Assembly: GCA_018433675.1 (NCBI GenBank)
Contig: JAHDQS010000050.1
Location: 1-56,713 of the forward strand
Reading direction: 5' to 3'
DNA: 56,713 bases
Source of the DNA: Clostridia bacterium
GTDB taxonomy: Bacteria; Bacillota; Peptococcia; DRI-13; SM3-B62
Under the pieces are notes generated by a model. The model saw only the letters and a list, made by a program, of their open reading frames with translations. It searched no databases and was not told the origin of the DNA. This document shows, one piece after another, positions 18,073-26,391 of this stretch. Each line of letters begins with the position of its first letter. Position 1 is the stretch's first letter. The position numbers and the translations under genes are program-made.

Positions 18073-20268
18073 ATGGGAAAGATCGTGTTCCTGTCGAATC
18101 GTTTACCGACTACGGTGAAGAGAAACGAAGAGGGGTCTTTGGTGTACGAAGAAAGTATAGGCGGGCTTTCCACAGGCTTAAAGTCTTTTCATCAGGAGGC
18201 TGACAGCATCTGGATCGGTTGGCCCGGTATTCTAGAAGAGGATATCACAGGGGAGGAAAAACAGGAGATAAAAAAGACCCTGCGGGACAAGTATCAGTGT
18301 ATCCCGGTTTTTCTTTCCAAAGAGGAAATAGACGAATACTACCATGGGTGTTCCAACCGTACCATCTGGCCACTTTTCCACTATTTTATCGGTAAGACGG
18401 AGTATGACCCGTCTAACTGGGAAACCTACTGTGAAGTTAATAGGAAATATTTTGAAACTACAGAAGAGTATCTTGATTCGGAAGATGTAATCTGGGTTCA
18501 TGATTACCATTTGTTCCTTGTTCCTGAATTGCTCCGGGAAGGATATCCCCAATTGAAAATCGGGTTCTTCCTGCATATTCCCTTTCCTTCTTTTGAGGTC
18601 TTTCGCTTGTTGATTTGGCGGAAGGAAATACTTAAAGGATTGCTGGGAGCCGATTTGATAGGTTTTCATACCTACGAATATATGTGGTACTTTCTGACTT
18701 GTGTGCGCAGGCTTTTGGGCTGCGAAGATGTGTTGGATAAAATCATTTACAACGGGCGTTATGTACATGTGAATGCCTTTCCGATGGGTATTGATTATGA
18801 AAGATTCTTTAATTACCAGATAGAACCCGGGGTTGCGGAAAATCCCGATTTCAGTTTAGAAAACGGTGAAGGCATGAAGACTATTCTCTCGGTAGATCGT
18901 CTGGACTATTCCAAGGGCATACCCCAAAGGCTTAAGGCTTTTGAATGCTTGTTGAAAAGATATCCTGAATACAAGGAAAAGGTGACTTTTTATCTGATCG
19001 TGGCACCTTCTCGGGTTGAGGTAGAAGCTTATCATCAGCTGCTCAAGGAAATCCGGGAACTTGTCAGTGAAATCAACGGGAGATTCGGTACGATGGATTG
19101 GATGCCGGTCTGGTTTTTCTTCCGTCCCTTTACTCAGGAAATGCTGATTAATTACTACCGGCAGGCAGATATTCTGTTGGTAACACCGCTACGGGATGGA
19201 ATGAACCTGGTGGCTAAGGAATATATTGCCGCCAGAAATGACTACAGGGGAATGGTTGTAATCAGTGAAACCGCCGGTGCGGCCAATGAGCTGGGAGAGG
19301 CCATTATCGTTAACCCTAATGATTACCGGCATACGGCTGCCGGAATAAAGGCAGCTCTGGAAATGCCCGAGGAGGAGCAGGAAGTCAGGAATCGGATCAT
19401 CCATCAACGGCTCAAGAGGTACAACGTGGATTTTTGGGGTGAGGAGTTTCTGAGGGCGCTGCGGTGGACGGAAATATATGCTTTGGAGGCGGGACTTCCC
19501 CGGCATATTAAAGAGGATCTGGAACAGATTAAAAAGGCCTGGTGCCAGGCTAAAAAGAGACTGTTGCTTTTGGATTACGATGGCACGCTGGTTGATTTTA
19601 CTAGTGTTCCTGAGGAGGCCAAACCGGATTTGGAATTGCGGAAACTGTTGAACGAGGCGGCTGAAGATTTGAAAAACACGGTGGTAATCATATCCGGCAG
19701 GGAGCGCCAAAATCTCTTGCGCTGGCTGGGTGACATCCACTTGCACTTAGTGGCTTCCCACGGACTCTGGATCCGCAATCCCGGTCAGCAGGAGGAATGG
19801 AGTATGACAGCTTACCAGGACGAGGGCTGGAAAAATGTCGTCCTTCCCATTTTGGAAACCTATACGGATCGTATTCCCGGATCGTTTATTGAGGACAAGG
19901 TTTATTCCCTGGCCTGGCATTACCGGCAATGCGACCCCATCATTATTGAAGCGAAGCTTCCGGAAATACGGGAGACCCTGAACAGAATTCTACAATCGAC
20001 AAACCTGGGAATACAAGAAGGTAAAAAGGTTCTAGAAGTAAAGGACAGGACTGTTAATAAGGGACAGGCGGCAACATATTTTCTCAACTGTGATCAGTAT
20101 GACTTTATTTTGGCTCTCGGAGATGATTATACGGATGAGCATATGTTTACGATGTTGCCTAAGGAAACCTATACCGTTAAGGTAGGATTGGGAAAAACAG
20201 CAGCCAGATACCGTACTGATACATGGCTTACGGCCCGGATGATTCTTAAGAAACTGATCCAATCATAA
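18073..20268 (+). CDS. otsAB: Bifunctional trehalose-6-phosphate synthase/phosphatase (OtsA-OtsB fusion)
   Basis: 731-aa fusion. Residues 1-470 are a GT20 synthase: LSNRLP, SIGGLSTGLKS, VHDYHLFLVPELLR, FFLHIPFPSFEVFR, SVDRLDYSKGIPQRLKAFE and LRDGMNLVAKEY. Residues ~495-731 are a HAD phosphatase: LDYDGTLVDF with the nucleophile aspartate, IISGRE, HGLWIR, KGQAATYF and LGDDYTDEHMF. The first half joins UDP-glucose and glucose-6-phosphate to trehalose-6-phosphate, and the second releases trehalose. All core residues of both halves appear present, unlike the regulatory plant and yeast pseudo-enzymes of similar layout. GGAGG lies before the ATG. The upstream GalU, Pgm and Pgi supply both substrates. 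Confidence 0.95.
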   Translation: MGKIVFLSNRLPTTVKRNEEGSLVYEESIGGLSTGLKSFHQEADSIWIGWPGILEEDITGEEKQEIKKTLRDKYQCIPVFLSKEEIDEYYHGCSNRTIWPLFHYFIGKTEYDPSNWETYCEVNRKYFETTEEYLDSEDVIWVHDYHLFLVPELLREGYPQLKIGFFLHIPFPSFEVFRLLIWRKEILKGLLGADLIGFHTYEYMWYFLTCVRRLLGCEDVLDKIIYNGRYVHVNAFPMGIDYERFFNYQIEPGVAENPDFSLENGEGMKTILSVDRLDYSKGIPQRLKAFECLLKRYPEYKEKVTFYLIVAPSRVEVEAYHQLLKEIRELVSEINGRFGTMDWMPVWFFFRPFTQEMLINYYRQADILLVTPLRDGMNLVAKEYIAARNDYRGMVVISETAGAANELGEAIIVNPNDYRHTAAGIKAALEMPEEEQEVRNRIIHQRLKRYNVDFWGEEFLRALRWTEIYALEAGLPRHIKEDLEQIKKAWCQAKKRLLLLDYDGTLVDFTSVPEEAKPDLELRKLLNEAAEDLKNTVVIISGRERQNLLRWLGDIHLHLVASHGLWIRNPGQQEEWSMTAYQDEGWKNVVLPILETYTDRIPGSFIEDKVYSLAWHYRQCDPIIIEAKLPEIRETLNRILQSTNLGIQEGKKVLEVKDRTVNKGQAATYFLNCDQYDFILALGDDYTDEHMFTMLPKETYTVKVGLGKTAARYRTDTWLTARMILKKLIQS

Positions 20269-20299
20269 ATGTACAATAAAAAGGAGCGAAACCCCGGCT

Positions 20300-22588
20300 A
20301 TGAAGAGTAACAGCATTTATACGGTTGAACCGCTGAAGCTTGACCGTTATCACTTAAACTTTTACGAAGCACTGTTTCACAATGCAAACGGTTATATCGG
20401 TATACGCTATGATCTGGAGGAGGGAGTCCCCCAGGAATATAACCTTATTCCCAGTCAATATATTAACGGGTTTTATGATACCTTAGAGGTAAAGCATCCG
20501 GAGTATCTCTACGGGTTTACACAGGAAAAGGAGATTATTGTAAACATTGCAGATAACCAAGGTATTAAGCTTTATTTGGGAGACGAGGTATTTAGTATGT
20601 TCAAGGGAACAGTGCTAAAGAGCCGACTTTCTGTGGATATGTGCCGGGGTGTCACGATAAGGGAGGTAAAGTGGCAATCTGAAAAGGGGAAAATCATTCG
20701 CCTGAAGATTACCCGCATGGCTTCTTTTAACCAGCTGCCGCTGTTTACTATTGATTATGAGGTGGAGCCGGTGAATTTCTCCGGTCCGGTTTCCTTCGAA
20801 TCCACCCATAACAGGCAGGTATGTAATTACCATAACCCCGATGATCCGCGGACAGCCAGTGAATTCCTGCAATTGACGACTCCTCTGTCTTGTGAGGTCA
20901 AAGAAGACTGTACTTATGTTGAATACCGTACAAAAAGATCGAACTTGAGTGTCGCCAGTTGTGTATATCATTCTCTTTCCCAGAAGTATGAAGAGGAGAT
21001 TTTCGAAAAAGACTATCAGGGCAGCAGTCTTTTAAAGACTGAGGCAGAGCAGGGAAAAACCATCCGTTTAGTTAAATATGCAGTTTTTTGTGATTCCCGG
21101 CGCTATAAAAACTGCCGAGAGAAAGCTGAGGAGGAAATCAAGAAGGCAAAGTCGGTGACCATGGATTTTCTGTACGAGAGACAGGAAGATTACCTGAAAG
21201 AGTACTGGGAAAACTGTAATGTTGCCATTGACGGTGACGATGAACTGGATCTGGCGGTGAAATATAATTTGTATCAGCTGATTCAAGCGGTGGGCAAGGA
21301 TAGACATAGTAATATCTCCCCGAAGGGATTGAGTGGGGACGGTTATGAGGGACATTATTTCTGGGATGCTGAAATGTATATTCAGCCTTTTTTTACTATT
21401 ACCAATCCTGCTATTTCAAAAAATCTTATCGCATACCGCCATACGACCCTGCAAAGGGCCAAAGAAAATGCGGCGCTTGTCGGCCATAAGAAGGGGGCCT
21501 TGTACCCGTGGCGGACTATTACGGGGCGGGAATGCTCCGGGTATTTTCCGGCCGGAACAGCCCAGTACCACATCAACGGTGCCGTGGCCTATTCCATTAT
21601 CAACTATTATCTGGCTACGAAGGATTTGGAATTTATTTTAGAAAAAGGTGCGGAAGTACTCTTTGAGACCGCAAGGCTCTGGCTCGATACCGGCAACTTT
21701 CAAGAGGGTAAGTTTATGCTTAATACCGTTACCGGACCGGATGAATACACCTGCCTGGTGAACAACAACTATTATACAAATGCTTTAGCCAAATACCACC
21801 TGGAATGGGCGGTGAAATTATATAAAAAGCTGGATGTGTATGATGATTTTACAAAGATAAAGGAAAAGATCGGCTTGAATGAAGAGGAAATCGAGGAATT
21901 CTCTCGGGCAGCTGCTTGTATGTATCTGCCCTATGATGAGAAACTGGGGATCAATCCTCAGGACGACTCTTTTCTGCAAAAAAAGAAATGGGATATCGAA
22001 AAGATACCAAAGGAGAAGTTTCCGTTGCTTTTGCATTACCATCCACTGCACATTTACCGGCATCAAATCTGCAAGCAGGCTGATACGGTGCTGGCTCATT
22101 TCATTCTGGAGGATATGCAGTCGGAAGAGACTATGCGGAATTCTTTTTTGTATTATGAGAAGATAACTACCCATGATTCTTCTCTTTCCAAAGCCATCTT
22201 CAGTATCATGGCGGCCAGGCTGAATATGGAAAAGAAGGCTTCGGAGTATTTTGGAGAAACGGCTAAGCTCGATTTGTTAGACCTGCAAGGCAATACGATT
22301 GATGGCGTCCATATTGCCAACATGGGTGGGAGCTTTTTGACGATTGTTTATGGGTTTGCTGGCTTCCGGCTCAAGGAAGAGGGAATTTCCTTTGCGCCTA
22401 TGCTGCCGAAAGGATGGCAGGGGTACCGGTTTGAAGTCTGTTATGAGGATAGCCGGATTCAAGTACGGGTGACTGAGCAGGAGTGTGTGTGTGAATTGGA
22501 AAAGGGAACGCCCAAAACAATACGCGTCTACGGAAAAGACTATCTGTTGGAGAATGTGCTGGTGATCGAGCGGAATAGTAATAGGTAA
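20300..22588 (+). CDS. GH65 inverting alpha-glucoside phosphorylase (trehalose or kojibiose type)
   Basis: 762 aa with the GH65 layout: N-terminal beta-sandwich, linker, (alpha/alpha)6 barrel and a small C-terminal domain. Seen: NGYIGIRYDLEEG near the start, GLSGDGYEGHYFWDAEMYI, YPWRTITGREC, and the catalytic acid Glu482 in TGPDEYTCLVNNNYYTN; KQADTVLAHF follows. Such enzymes split a disaccharide with phosphate to beta-glucose-1-phosphate plus glucose (or glucose-6-phosphate). With otsAB just before and beta-phosphoglucomutase just after, trehalose is the most likely substrate; trehalose-6-phosphate, kojibiose or nigerose remain possible. GAGCG precedes the ATG weakly. Confidence 0.9.
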   Translation: MKSNSIYTVEPLKLDRYHLNFYEALFHNANGYIGIRYDLEEGVPQEYNLIPSQYINGFYDTLEVKHPEYLYGFTQEKEIIVNIADNQGIKLYLGDEVFSMFKGTVLKSRLSVDMCRGVTIREVKWQSEKGKIIRLKITRMASFNQLPLFTIDYEVEPVNFSGPVSFESTHNRQVCNYHNPDDPRTASEFLQLTTPLSCEVKEDCTYVEYRTKRSNLSVASCVYHSLSQKYEEEIFEKDYQGSSLLKTEAEQGKTIRLVKYAVFCDSRRYKNCREKAEEEIKKAKSVTMDFLYERQEDYLKEYWENCNVAIDGDDELDLAVKYNLYQLIQAVGKDRHSNISPKGLSGDGYEGHYFWDAEMYIQPFFTITNPAISKNLIAYRHTTLQRAKENAALVGHKKGALYPWRTITGRECSGYFPAGTAQYHINGAVAYSIINYYLATKDLEFILEKGAEVLFETARLWLDTGNFQEGKFMLNTVTGPDEYTCLVNNNYYTNALAKYHLEWAVKLYKKLDVYDDFTKIKEKIGLNEEEIEEFSRAAACMYLPYDEKLGINPQDDSFLQKKKWDIEKIPKEKFPLLLHYHPLHIYRHQICKQADTVLAHFILEDMQSEETMRNSFLYYEKITTHDSSLSKAIFSIMAARLNMEKKASEYFGETAKLDLLDLQGNTIDGVHIANMGGSFLTIVYGFAGFRLKEEGISFAPMLPKGWQGYRFEVCYEDSRIQVRVTEQECVCELEKGTPKTIRVYGKDYLLENVLVIERNSNR

Positions 22589-22616
22589 AAGATTTAAGGG
22601 GGAAGGAGCAGGGTTG

Positions 22617-23252
22617 ATGAAATATCAGGCGGTGATCTTTGATCTGGATGGCATTATCTGCCACACGGACCGGTATCATTATCTTGCGTGGAAGGAAGTG
22701 GCTGATGAGATTGGGGTCAGCTTTACTGAAGAAATCAACAATCGGCTGCGGGGTGTCAGCCGCAGGGATAGTCTGGAAATCCTGCTGGAGCCTTACGAAG
22801 GGGAACTGTCTGCTGAGGCAAAAGAATACTACTTGGAGAAAAAGAATAACCGTTATAGGGGTTTGCTGGAAAACATGACCCCCAAGGATGTTGATCCAAA
22901 GGTCAAAAAGGCCCTGGATTGTATCAAAAAAAGAGGCATGCGGGTAGCTGTAGCCTCTTCCAGTAAAAACGCGCCGCTGATCCTGGAAAAAATCGGGTTG
23001 CAGGATTATTTTGCTGTGGTTGTGCATGGAGGCGATGTTTCCCGGGCCAAACCCGATCCCGAGGTTTTTGTGACCGCCGGTGTACGTCTGGACGTGAGAC
23101 CTGAAGATTGTCTGGTGGTTGAAGATGCCAAAGCAGGTGTGGAAGCGGCCTTGGCGGCGGGTATGGATTGTGCTGGGGTGGGAGATGCGGCTGAAGCCCC
23201 CGGGGTGACCTATCGTTTGAGTGAGGTTGCGGATATCTTGGCGGTGCTGTAG
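22617..23252 (+). CDS. pgmB: Beta-phosphoglucomutase
   Basis: HAD-superfamily mutase that turns beta-glucose-1-phosphate into glucose-6-phosphate. Seen: nucleophile Asp9 and acid/base Asp11 in FDLDGIICHTD, the cap-domain RGVSRRDSLEIL, VASSSKNAP for motif 2, and KPDPEVF followed by CLVVEDAKAGVEAA for motifs 3 and 4. ATG 22617 is preferred over the TTG one codon earlier, with GGAAGGAG eight bases upstream. It is the last gene of the operon and removes the product of the GH65 phosphorylase. No clear terminator was seen after it, and the promoter of the next operon begins 44 bases later. Confidence 0.95.
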   Translation: MKYQAVIFDLDGIICHTDRYHYLAWKEVADEIGVSFTEEINNRLRGVSRRDSLEILLEPYEGELSAEAKEYYLEKKNNRYRGLLENMTPKDVDPKVKKALDCIKKRGMRVAVASSSKNAPLILEKIGLQDYFAVVVHGGDVSRAKPDPEVFVTAGVRLDVRPEDCLVVEDAKAGVEAALAAGMDCAGVGDAAEAPGVTYRLSEVADILAVL

Positions 23253-23295
23253 GCTTCTTGCGGGATTAAAAAATGTATTAATTAATACGAAAAAG

Positions 23296-23324
23296 TTGCA
23301 AAATAGGTTTAATGGGCGTATAAT
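23296..23324 (+). promoter_or_regulatory. Sigma-70-type promoter of the MqsR-like/Panacea module
   Basis: TTGCAA at 23296 and TATAAT at 23319 are separated by 17 bases, a near-consensus vegetative promoter. Transcription would begin about 20-25 bases before the toxin-like gene. AT-rich sequence overlaps the -35, as expected where an antitoxin binds. Confidence 0.75.
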
Positions 23325-23355
23325 AAGGTTAAACTATAGATAAGGAGTGTATTAT

Positions 23356-23781
23356 TTGAGTTCAAAAAAGCAGAATACTCATAAGCTCCTTGATTTCACA
23401 CCGGATGAGATTAAAGATTATTTAGATGAATTTAGAAAATGTATTCTTGAAGGTAGATATTCAATTTCTCAAAATGAACATAGACAAGAGAATATAGACT
23501 TTATTGAAGATTACAAGGTTGATACAAAGAAAGAACACGAAATATTATTGGGTTTACAGTTTGATGATTTTTGTTATGCAGTCAAAAACGATAATATCGA
23601 TTTTGCTCATGAAGTGTTATATATCTTTTGCAAGCAACATGAACTAGATTTTTGGGGTACCTTAGAGATCGTTGATATATATATAAAAGTGAACATGATT
23701 GAAACGAGAAGAGAGGATTTGTTCTCAGTTGTTGTTTCGTTTCACAAAAGGAACTTTGAAATTACGTATTTGTTCAGATAG
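23356..23781 (+). CDS. MqsR-like toxin candidate
   Basis: 141-aa protein directly upstream of an MqsA/Panacea antitoxin. The C-terminal half reads ILLGLQFDDFCYAVKNDN, then VDIYIKVNMIE and VVVSFHKRN. This parallels E. coli MqsR (a GLS-x-DFYKSM segment, then the V-Y-x-K-I strand and VSFK end), a RelE-fold mRNA endonuclease. The likeness is by eye. The first 50 residues have no match that I know. TTG 23356 has AAGGAG eight bases upstream, and the open frame reaches GTG 23347. Coding is AT-rich, unlike the trehalose operon before it. Expected role: translation block released when the antitoxin is lost. Confidence 0.6.
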   Translation: MSSKKQNTHKLLDFTPDEIKDYLDEFRKCILEGRYSISQNEHRQENIDFIEDYKVDTKKEHEILLGLQFDDFCYAVKNDNIDFAHEVLYIFCKQHELDFWGTLEIVDIYIKVNMIETRREDLFSVVVSFHKRNFEITYLFR

Positions 23782-23822
23782 ATTGTTGTGGTGATTGGTT
23801 GCTAAAAAAAGGAGGAAATAAA

Positions 23823-24821
23823 ATGAAAGGGTTTTGCGAGAAATGCCGCGATACCGTTGAGTACACCGTAAAAATGGTTGATAAGGAAAAAACAATTAAA
23901 GGAAGAACGACTAAATATGTTGGTAAAGCAGCTTACTGCGATAAATGTAAAGAAGAGATATTTATACCAGAAGTTAGAGACTTTAATTTAAGGGCACTTG
24001 ATGTTTCATACAGAGAAGCTGAAAACTTGATTAAAGTAGAAGACATCGAGAAGGTTTTAGAGAAATATGATATTGGGAAAAGACCGTTATCCTTATTGCT
24101 TGGATGGGGCGAGGGAACATTAACCAGATATATTGATGGTGATACACCAACAAAACCTTATTCCGATATACTTAAGCGAATTCTTGAGGATAGGAATTAT
24201 TATCAGGATATCTTGGAAAAAAACAAAGGTAACATTTCGCCTGTTGCTTTTCGTAAAAGCATGGAAGCCGTTGAAGGGATCAACACAGCAACCGGAAACG
24301 AAATAAGCAAAATTGAATCAGCTGTAAAATATTTATTAATGCAAACATCAGAGATTACTCCTCTTGCCCTGCAAAAATTATTGTATTTTGCTCAGGGATT
24401 TCAGAAGGCTTTTACTGACGCATTTATGTTTGAAGAAGATTGTGAAGCTTGGGTGCACGGTCCTGTATATCGCAATGTTTATAATAAGTACAACGGTTAT
24501 GGATACAACCCGATTGAAGAAAAAGAGTTATCTCATGAGGGTATCAATTTGACAGAAGACGAAAAAGAGTTGCTTGATCACATTGTTTCATACTTTGGAT
24601 GTTATAGCGGAAAAATCCTCGAGAATATGACGCACTCAGAAGAACCTTGGCGAGTGGCCAGACGAGGCTTAGGGGACTGGGAAAACTCTGACAGGGTTAT
24701 TGAAAAGATAGAGATAGAGTCCTACTTCAATAGCGTTAAAGAGAAATACAAAATGTTAAATCTTACTGACATTAAAGATTACTCTCAAGACTTATTTAGT
24801 AAGCTGTATTGTTTGCGTTAG
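23823..24821 (+). CDS. MqsA-type zinc finger/HTH plus Panacea (DUF4065) antitoxin fusion
   Basis: 333 aa with three parts. Residues 1-45 form a YgiT/MqsA-like zinc finger with two Cys-x2-Cys pairs (FCEKCRD and YCDKCKE). Residues ~50-140 resemble an Xre/MqsA HTH: a long helical region with LSLLLGWGEGTLTRYIDGDT. Residues ~160-333 are a Panacea/SocA-like domain: KYLLMQTSEITPLALQKLLY, then FAQGFQKAF, CEAWVHGPVYRNVY and HSEEPWRVARRG. Panacea domains neutralise unrelated toxins and are swapped among TA partners. AGGAGG precedes the ATG. It follows the MqsR-like gene in the order toxin-antitoxin, as in mqsRA. Zinc finger and HTH probably autoregulate the promoter at 23296. Confidence 0.85.
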   Translation: MKGFCEKCRDTVEYTVKMVDKEKTIKGRTTKYVGKAAYCDKCKEEIFIPEVRDFNLRALDVSYREAENLIKVEDIEKVLEKYDIGKRPLSLLLGWGEGTLTRYIDGDTPTKPYSDILKRILEDRNYYQDILEKNKGNISPVAFRKSMEAVEGINTATGNEISKIESAVKYLLMQTSEITPLALQKLLYFAQGFQKAFTDAFMFEEDCEAWVHGPVYRNVYNKYNGYGYNPIEEKELSHEGINLTEDEKELLDHIVSYFGCYSGKILENMTHSEEPWRVARRGLGDWENSDRVIEKIEIESYFNSVKEKYKMLNLTDIKDYSQDLFSKLYCLR

Positions 24822-24888
24822 TTTTAATGGATTGGGCCGAGATAAATATTGCAGTTGCAGTTGAAGTAACGACACAGGAGGACGAACA

Positions 24889-25845
24889 ATGTTCTATGGA
24901 GCAATAGATTTAGGCGGGACAAAAATATATACAGTTATCAGCGATGAGCAAGGGAAAATACTTGCTCATCTGCGTACTGCCACGGCTAAAGATGCGAGCC
25001 CGGAGGTGGTTGCGCTGCAGATGCGTGATTCTCTCGATGCTCTGCTGCAGGAAATCGGTGGTGCTCCGGACCAGCTGACGGGGGTGGGGGTTTGTGTGGC
25101 GGGATATTTTGATCAGATTTCCCGACGCTTAGTATATTCCCCCAATCTGCAAAAATGGGAGGACATCCCCATTGAAGGATTATTGACGGAATGTTTTGGC
25201 GTTCCCGTCAAGGTGGAAAATGACGCCAATGCCGCAGCTGTAGGAGAGTGGGCAGCCGGTGCCGCCAAAGGGAAGAAGGATGTACTCTACCTTACTGTCA
25301 GTACGGGGATAGGTGCCGGTTTGATACTGAATAATCGGCTGTATCGGGGTAGTCGGGGTTTGGCCGGAGAAGCCGGACACATTCCGGTTAATCCGGATGG
25401 TGTGATTTGTGGATGCGGAAGGAGTGGATGCCTGGAGACAGAGGCTTCCGGGACGGCTATTGCTCGTTTGGCAGCCCAAGCGGCTACTACAGGAAAGTCG
25501 GAAATGCTGTTGGCCTATCATCAAAAGAAGGCGTCCGCCGGAGGGATCGAGGCTGAGGATGTTTTTGCCGCAGCGAAAAGAGGCGACGAGACGGCCCAAA
25601 GAATCATCCGTAGGACGACCGGTTATTTGGCCATGGGGATTGCCGGCATGATTAATATGTTTAATCCAGAGATGATTGTTATTGGCGGAGGGGTCTCTCA
25701 AGCAGGGGAAGCTCTATTGGAACCACTACGGGAGCAAATCAAAATCAGGGCCATCCCGGCCTTGACGGAGCATCTGACGATAAAAAGAGCATCCCTGGGC
25801 ACGGAATCCGGTGTCATAGGCATGCTAAACCTGGGGGAAAGATAA
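24889..25845 (+). CDS. ROK-family glucokinase
   Basis: 318-aa sugar kinase. Seen: ATP loop DLGGTKIYTVI at residues 7-17, catalytic Asp112 in VENDANAAAVGEW, TVSTGIGAGLI, the ROK signature GLAGEAGHIPVNPDG, and the zinc-binding CGCGRSGCLET. Glucose is the most likely substrate, from the GEAGH and zinc motifs and from the context: phosphorolysis of trehalose 1.7 kb upstream yields free glucose. It is separated from the trehalose operon by the Panacea module, which looks inserted. GGAGGACGAAC precedes the ATG. Other hexoses or N-acetylated sugars cannot be ruled out. Confidence 0.88.
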   Translation: MFYGAIDLGGTKIYTVISDEQGKILAHLRTATAKDASPEVVALQMRDSLDALLQEIGGAPDQLTGVGVCVAGYFDQISRRLVYSPNLQKWEDIPIEGLLTECFGVPVKVENDANAAAVGEWAAGAAKGKKDVLYLTVSTGIGAGLILNNRLYRGSRGLAGEAGHIPVNPDGVICGCGRSGCLETEASGTAIARLAAQAATTGKSEMLLAYHQKKASAGGIEAEDVFAAAKRGDETAQRIIRRTTGYLAMGIAGMINMFNPEMIVIGGGVSQAGEALLEPLREQIKIRAIPALTEHLTIKRASLGTESGVIGMLNLGER

Positions 25846-25909
25846 GGAACCAGGTAATGGACATAATAAGGTATAATGTGAGTGATATTTAATTTTGGGA
25901 GGTATTATA

Positions 25910-26389
25910 ATGGAAAAATATACGGTTGCAGATGCAAAAAACAATTTCCCTAAATTGCGCCGGTTAGCTGCCCAAGGTAATGAATTTATTGTTGTTGACC
26001 ATAAACGCGCTGAAGCTGTTCCTGTTTCAGTTATCGCTACAGAGCTACTTGATAGAATCACAAATGAAGCTTTGGCTAATCTTACCTACGAATGGCTTAA
26101 TAAGCCTGGTGACGTTATAAATGGTAATGAGGTTAACAATACATGGAATCTCTGGAACCATCAACTTAAAATCGGTGGTTTAGGCCTTTCAAAAGAAGAA
26201 GCCATTAGCAGTTTGGCTGAGGATGCTATAAATTATGCTAATGAGTATTTTGATGATTTGGTTTTCTTCTTAAATCCTAAGTCAGGGAGAGATGGTCACT
26301 ATTGGGTTCTGAGAGGTATAAAACGTTGTGATGACAATCTTGCTAAGGCGATAGAGGTTATGAGGTTGTCCAGGCTTTTGGAGGAGTGA
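25910..26389 (+). CDS. Phd/YefM-type antitoxin with HicB-like C-terminal domain
   Basis: 159 aa. Residues 1-50 match Phd/YefM antitoxins: YTVADAKNNFPKLRRLA, then EFIVVDHKRAEAVPVSVI, which binds DNA as a dimer. The second part (GLGLSKEEAISSLAEDAINY, then ANEYFDDLVFFL) has the spacing of a HicB-type domain. The combination is found as a single antitoxin protein in Firmicutes. ATG 25910 is preferred because GGGAGG lies just upstream; the frame is open to 25895. Its stop is followed within a few bases by a short ORF with an unusual hairpin instead of a recognisable toxin. Confidence 0.75.
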   Translation: MEKYTVADAKNNFPKLRRLAAQGNEFIVVDHKRAEAVPVSVIATELLDRITNEALANLTYEWLNKPGDVINGNEVNNTWNLWNHQLKIGGLGLSKEEAISSLAEDAINYANEYFDDLVFFLNPKSGRDGHYWVLRGIKRCDDNLAKAIEVMRLSRLLEE

Positions 26390-26391
26390 GA

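Noticed and set aside
26386-26389. GTG start overlapping the Phd-like stop as proof of a coupled toxin
   Set aside because: Overlap alone is weak evidence because the ORF itself is doubtful and ATG 26392 has a better ribosome site.
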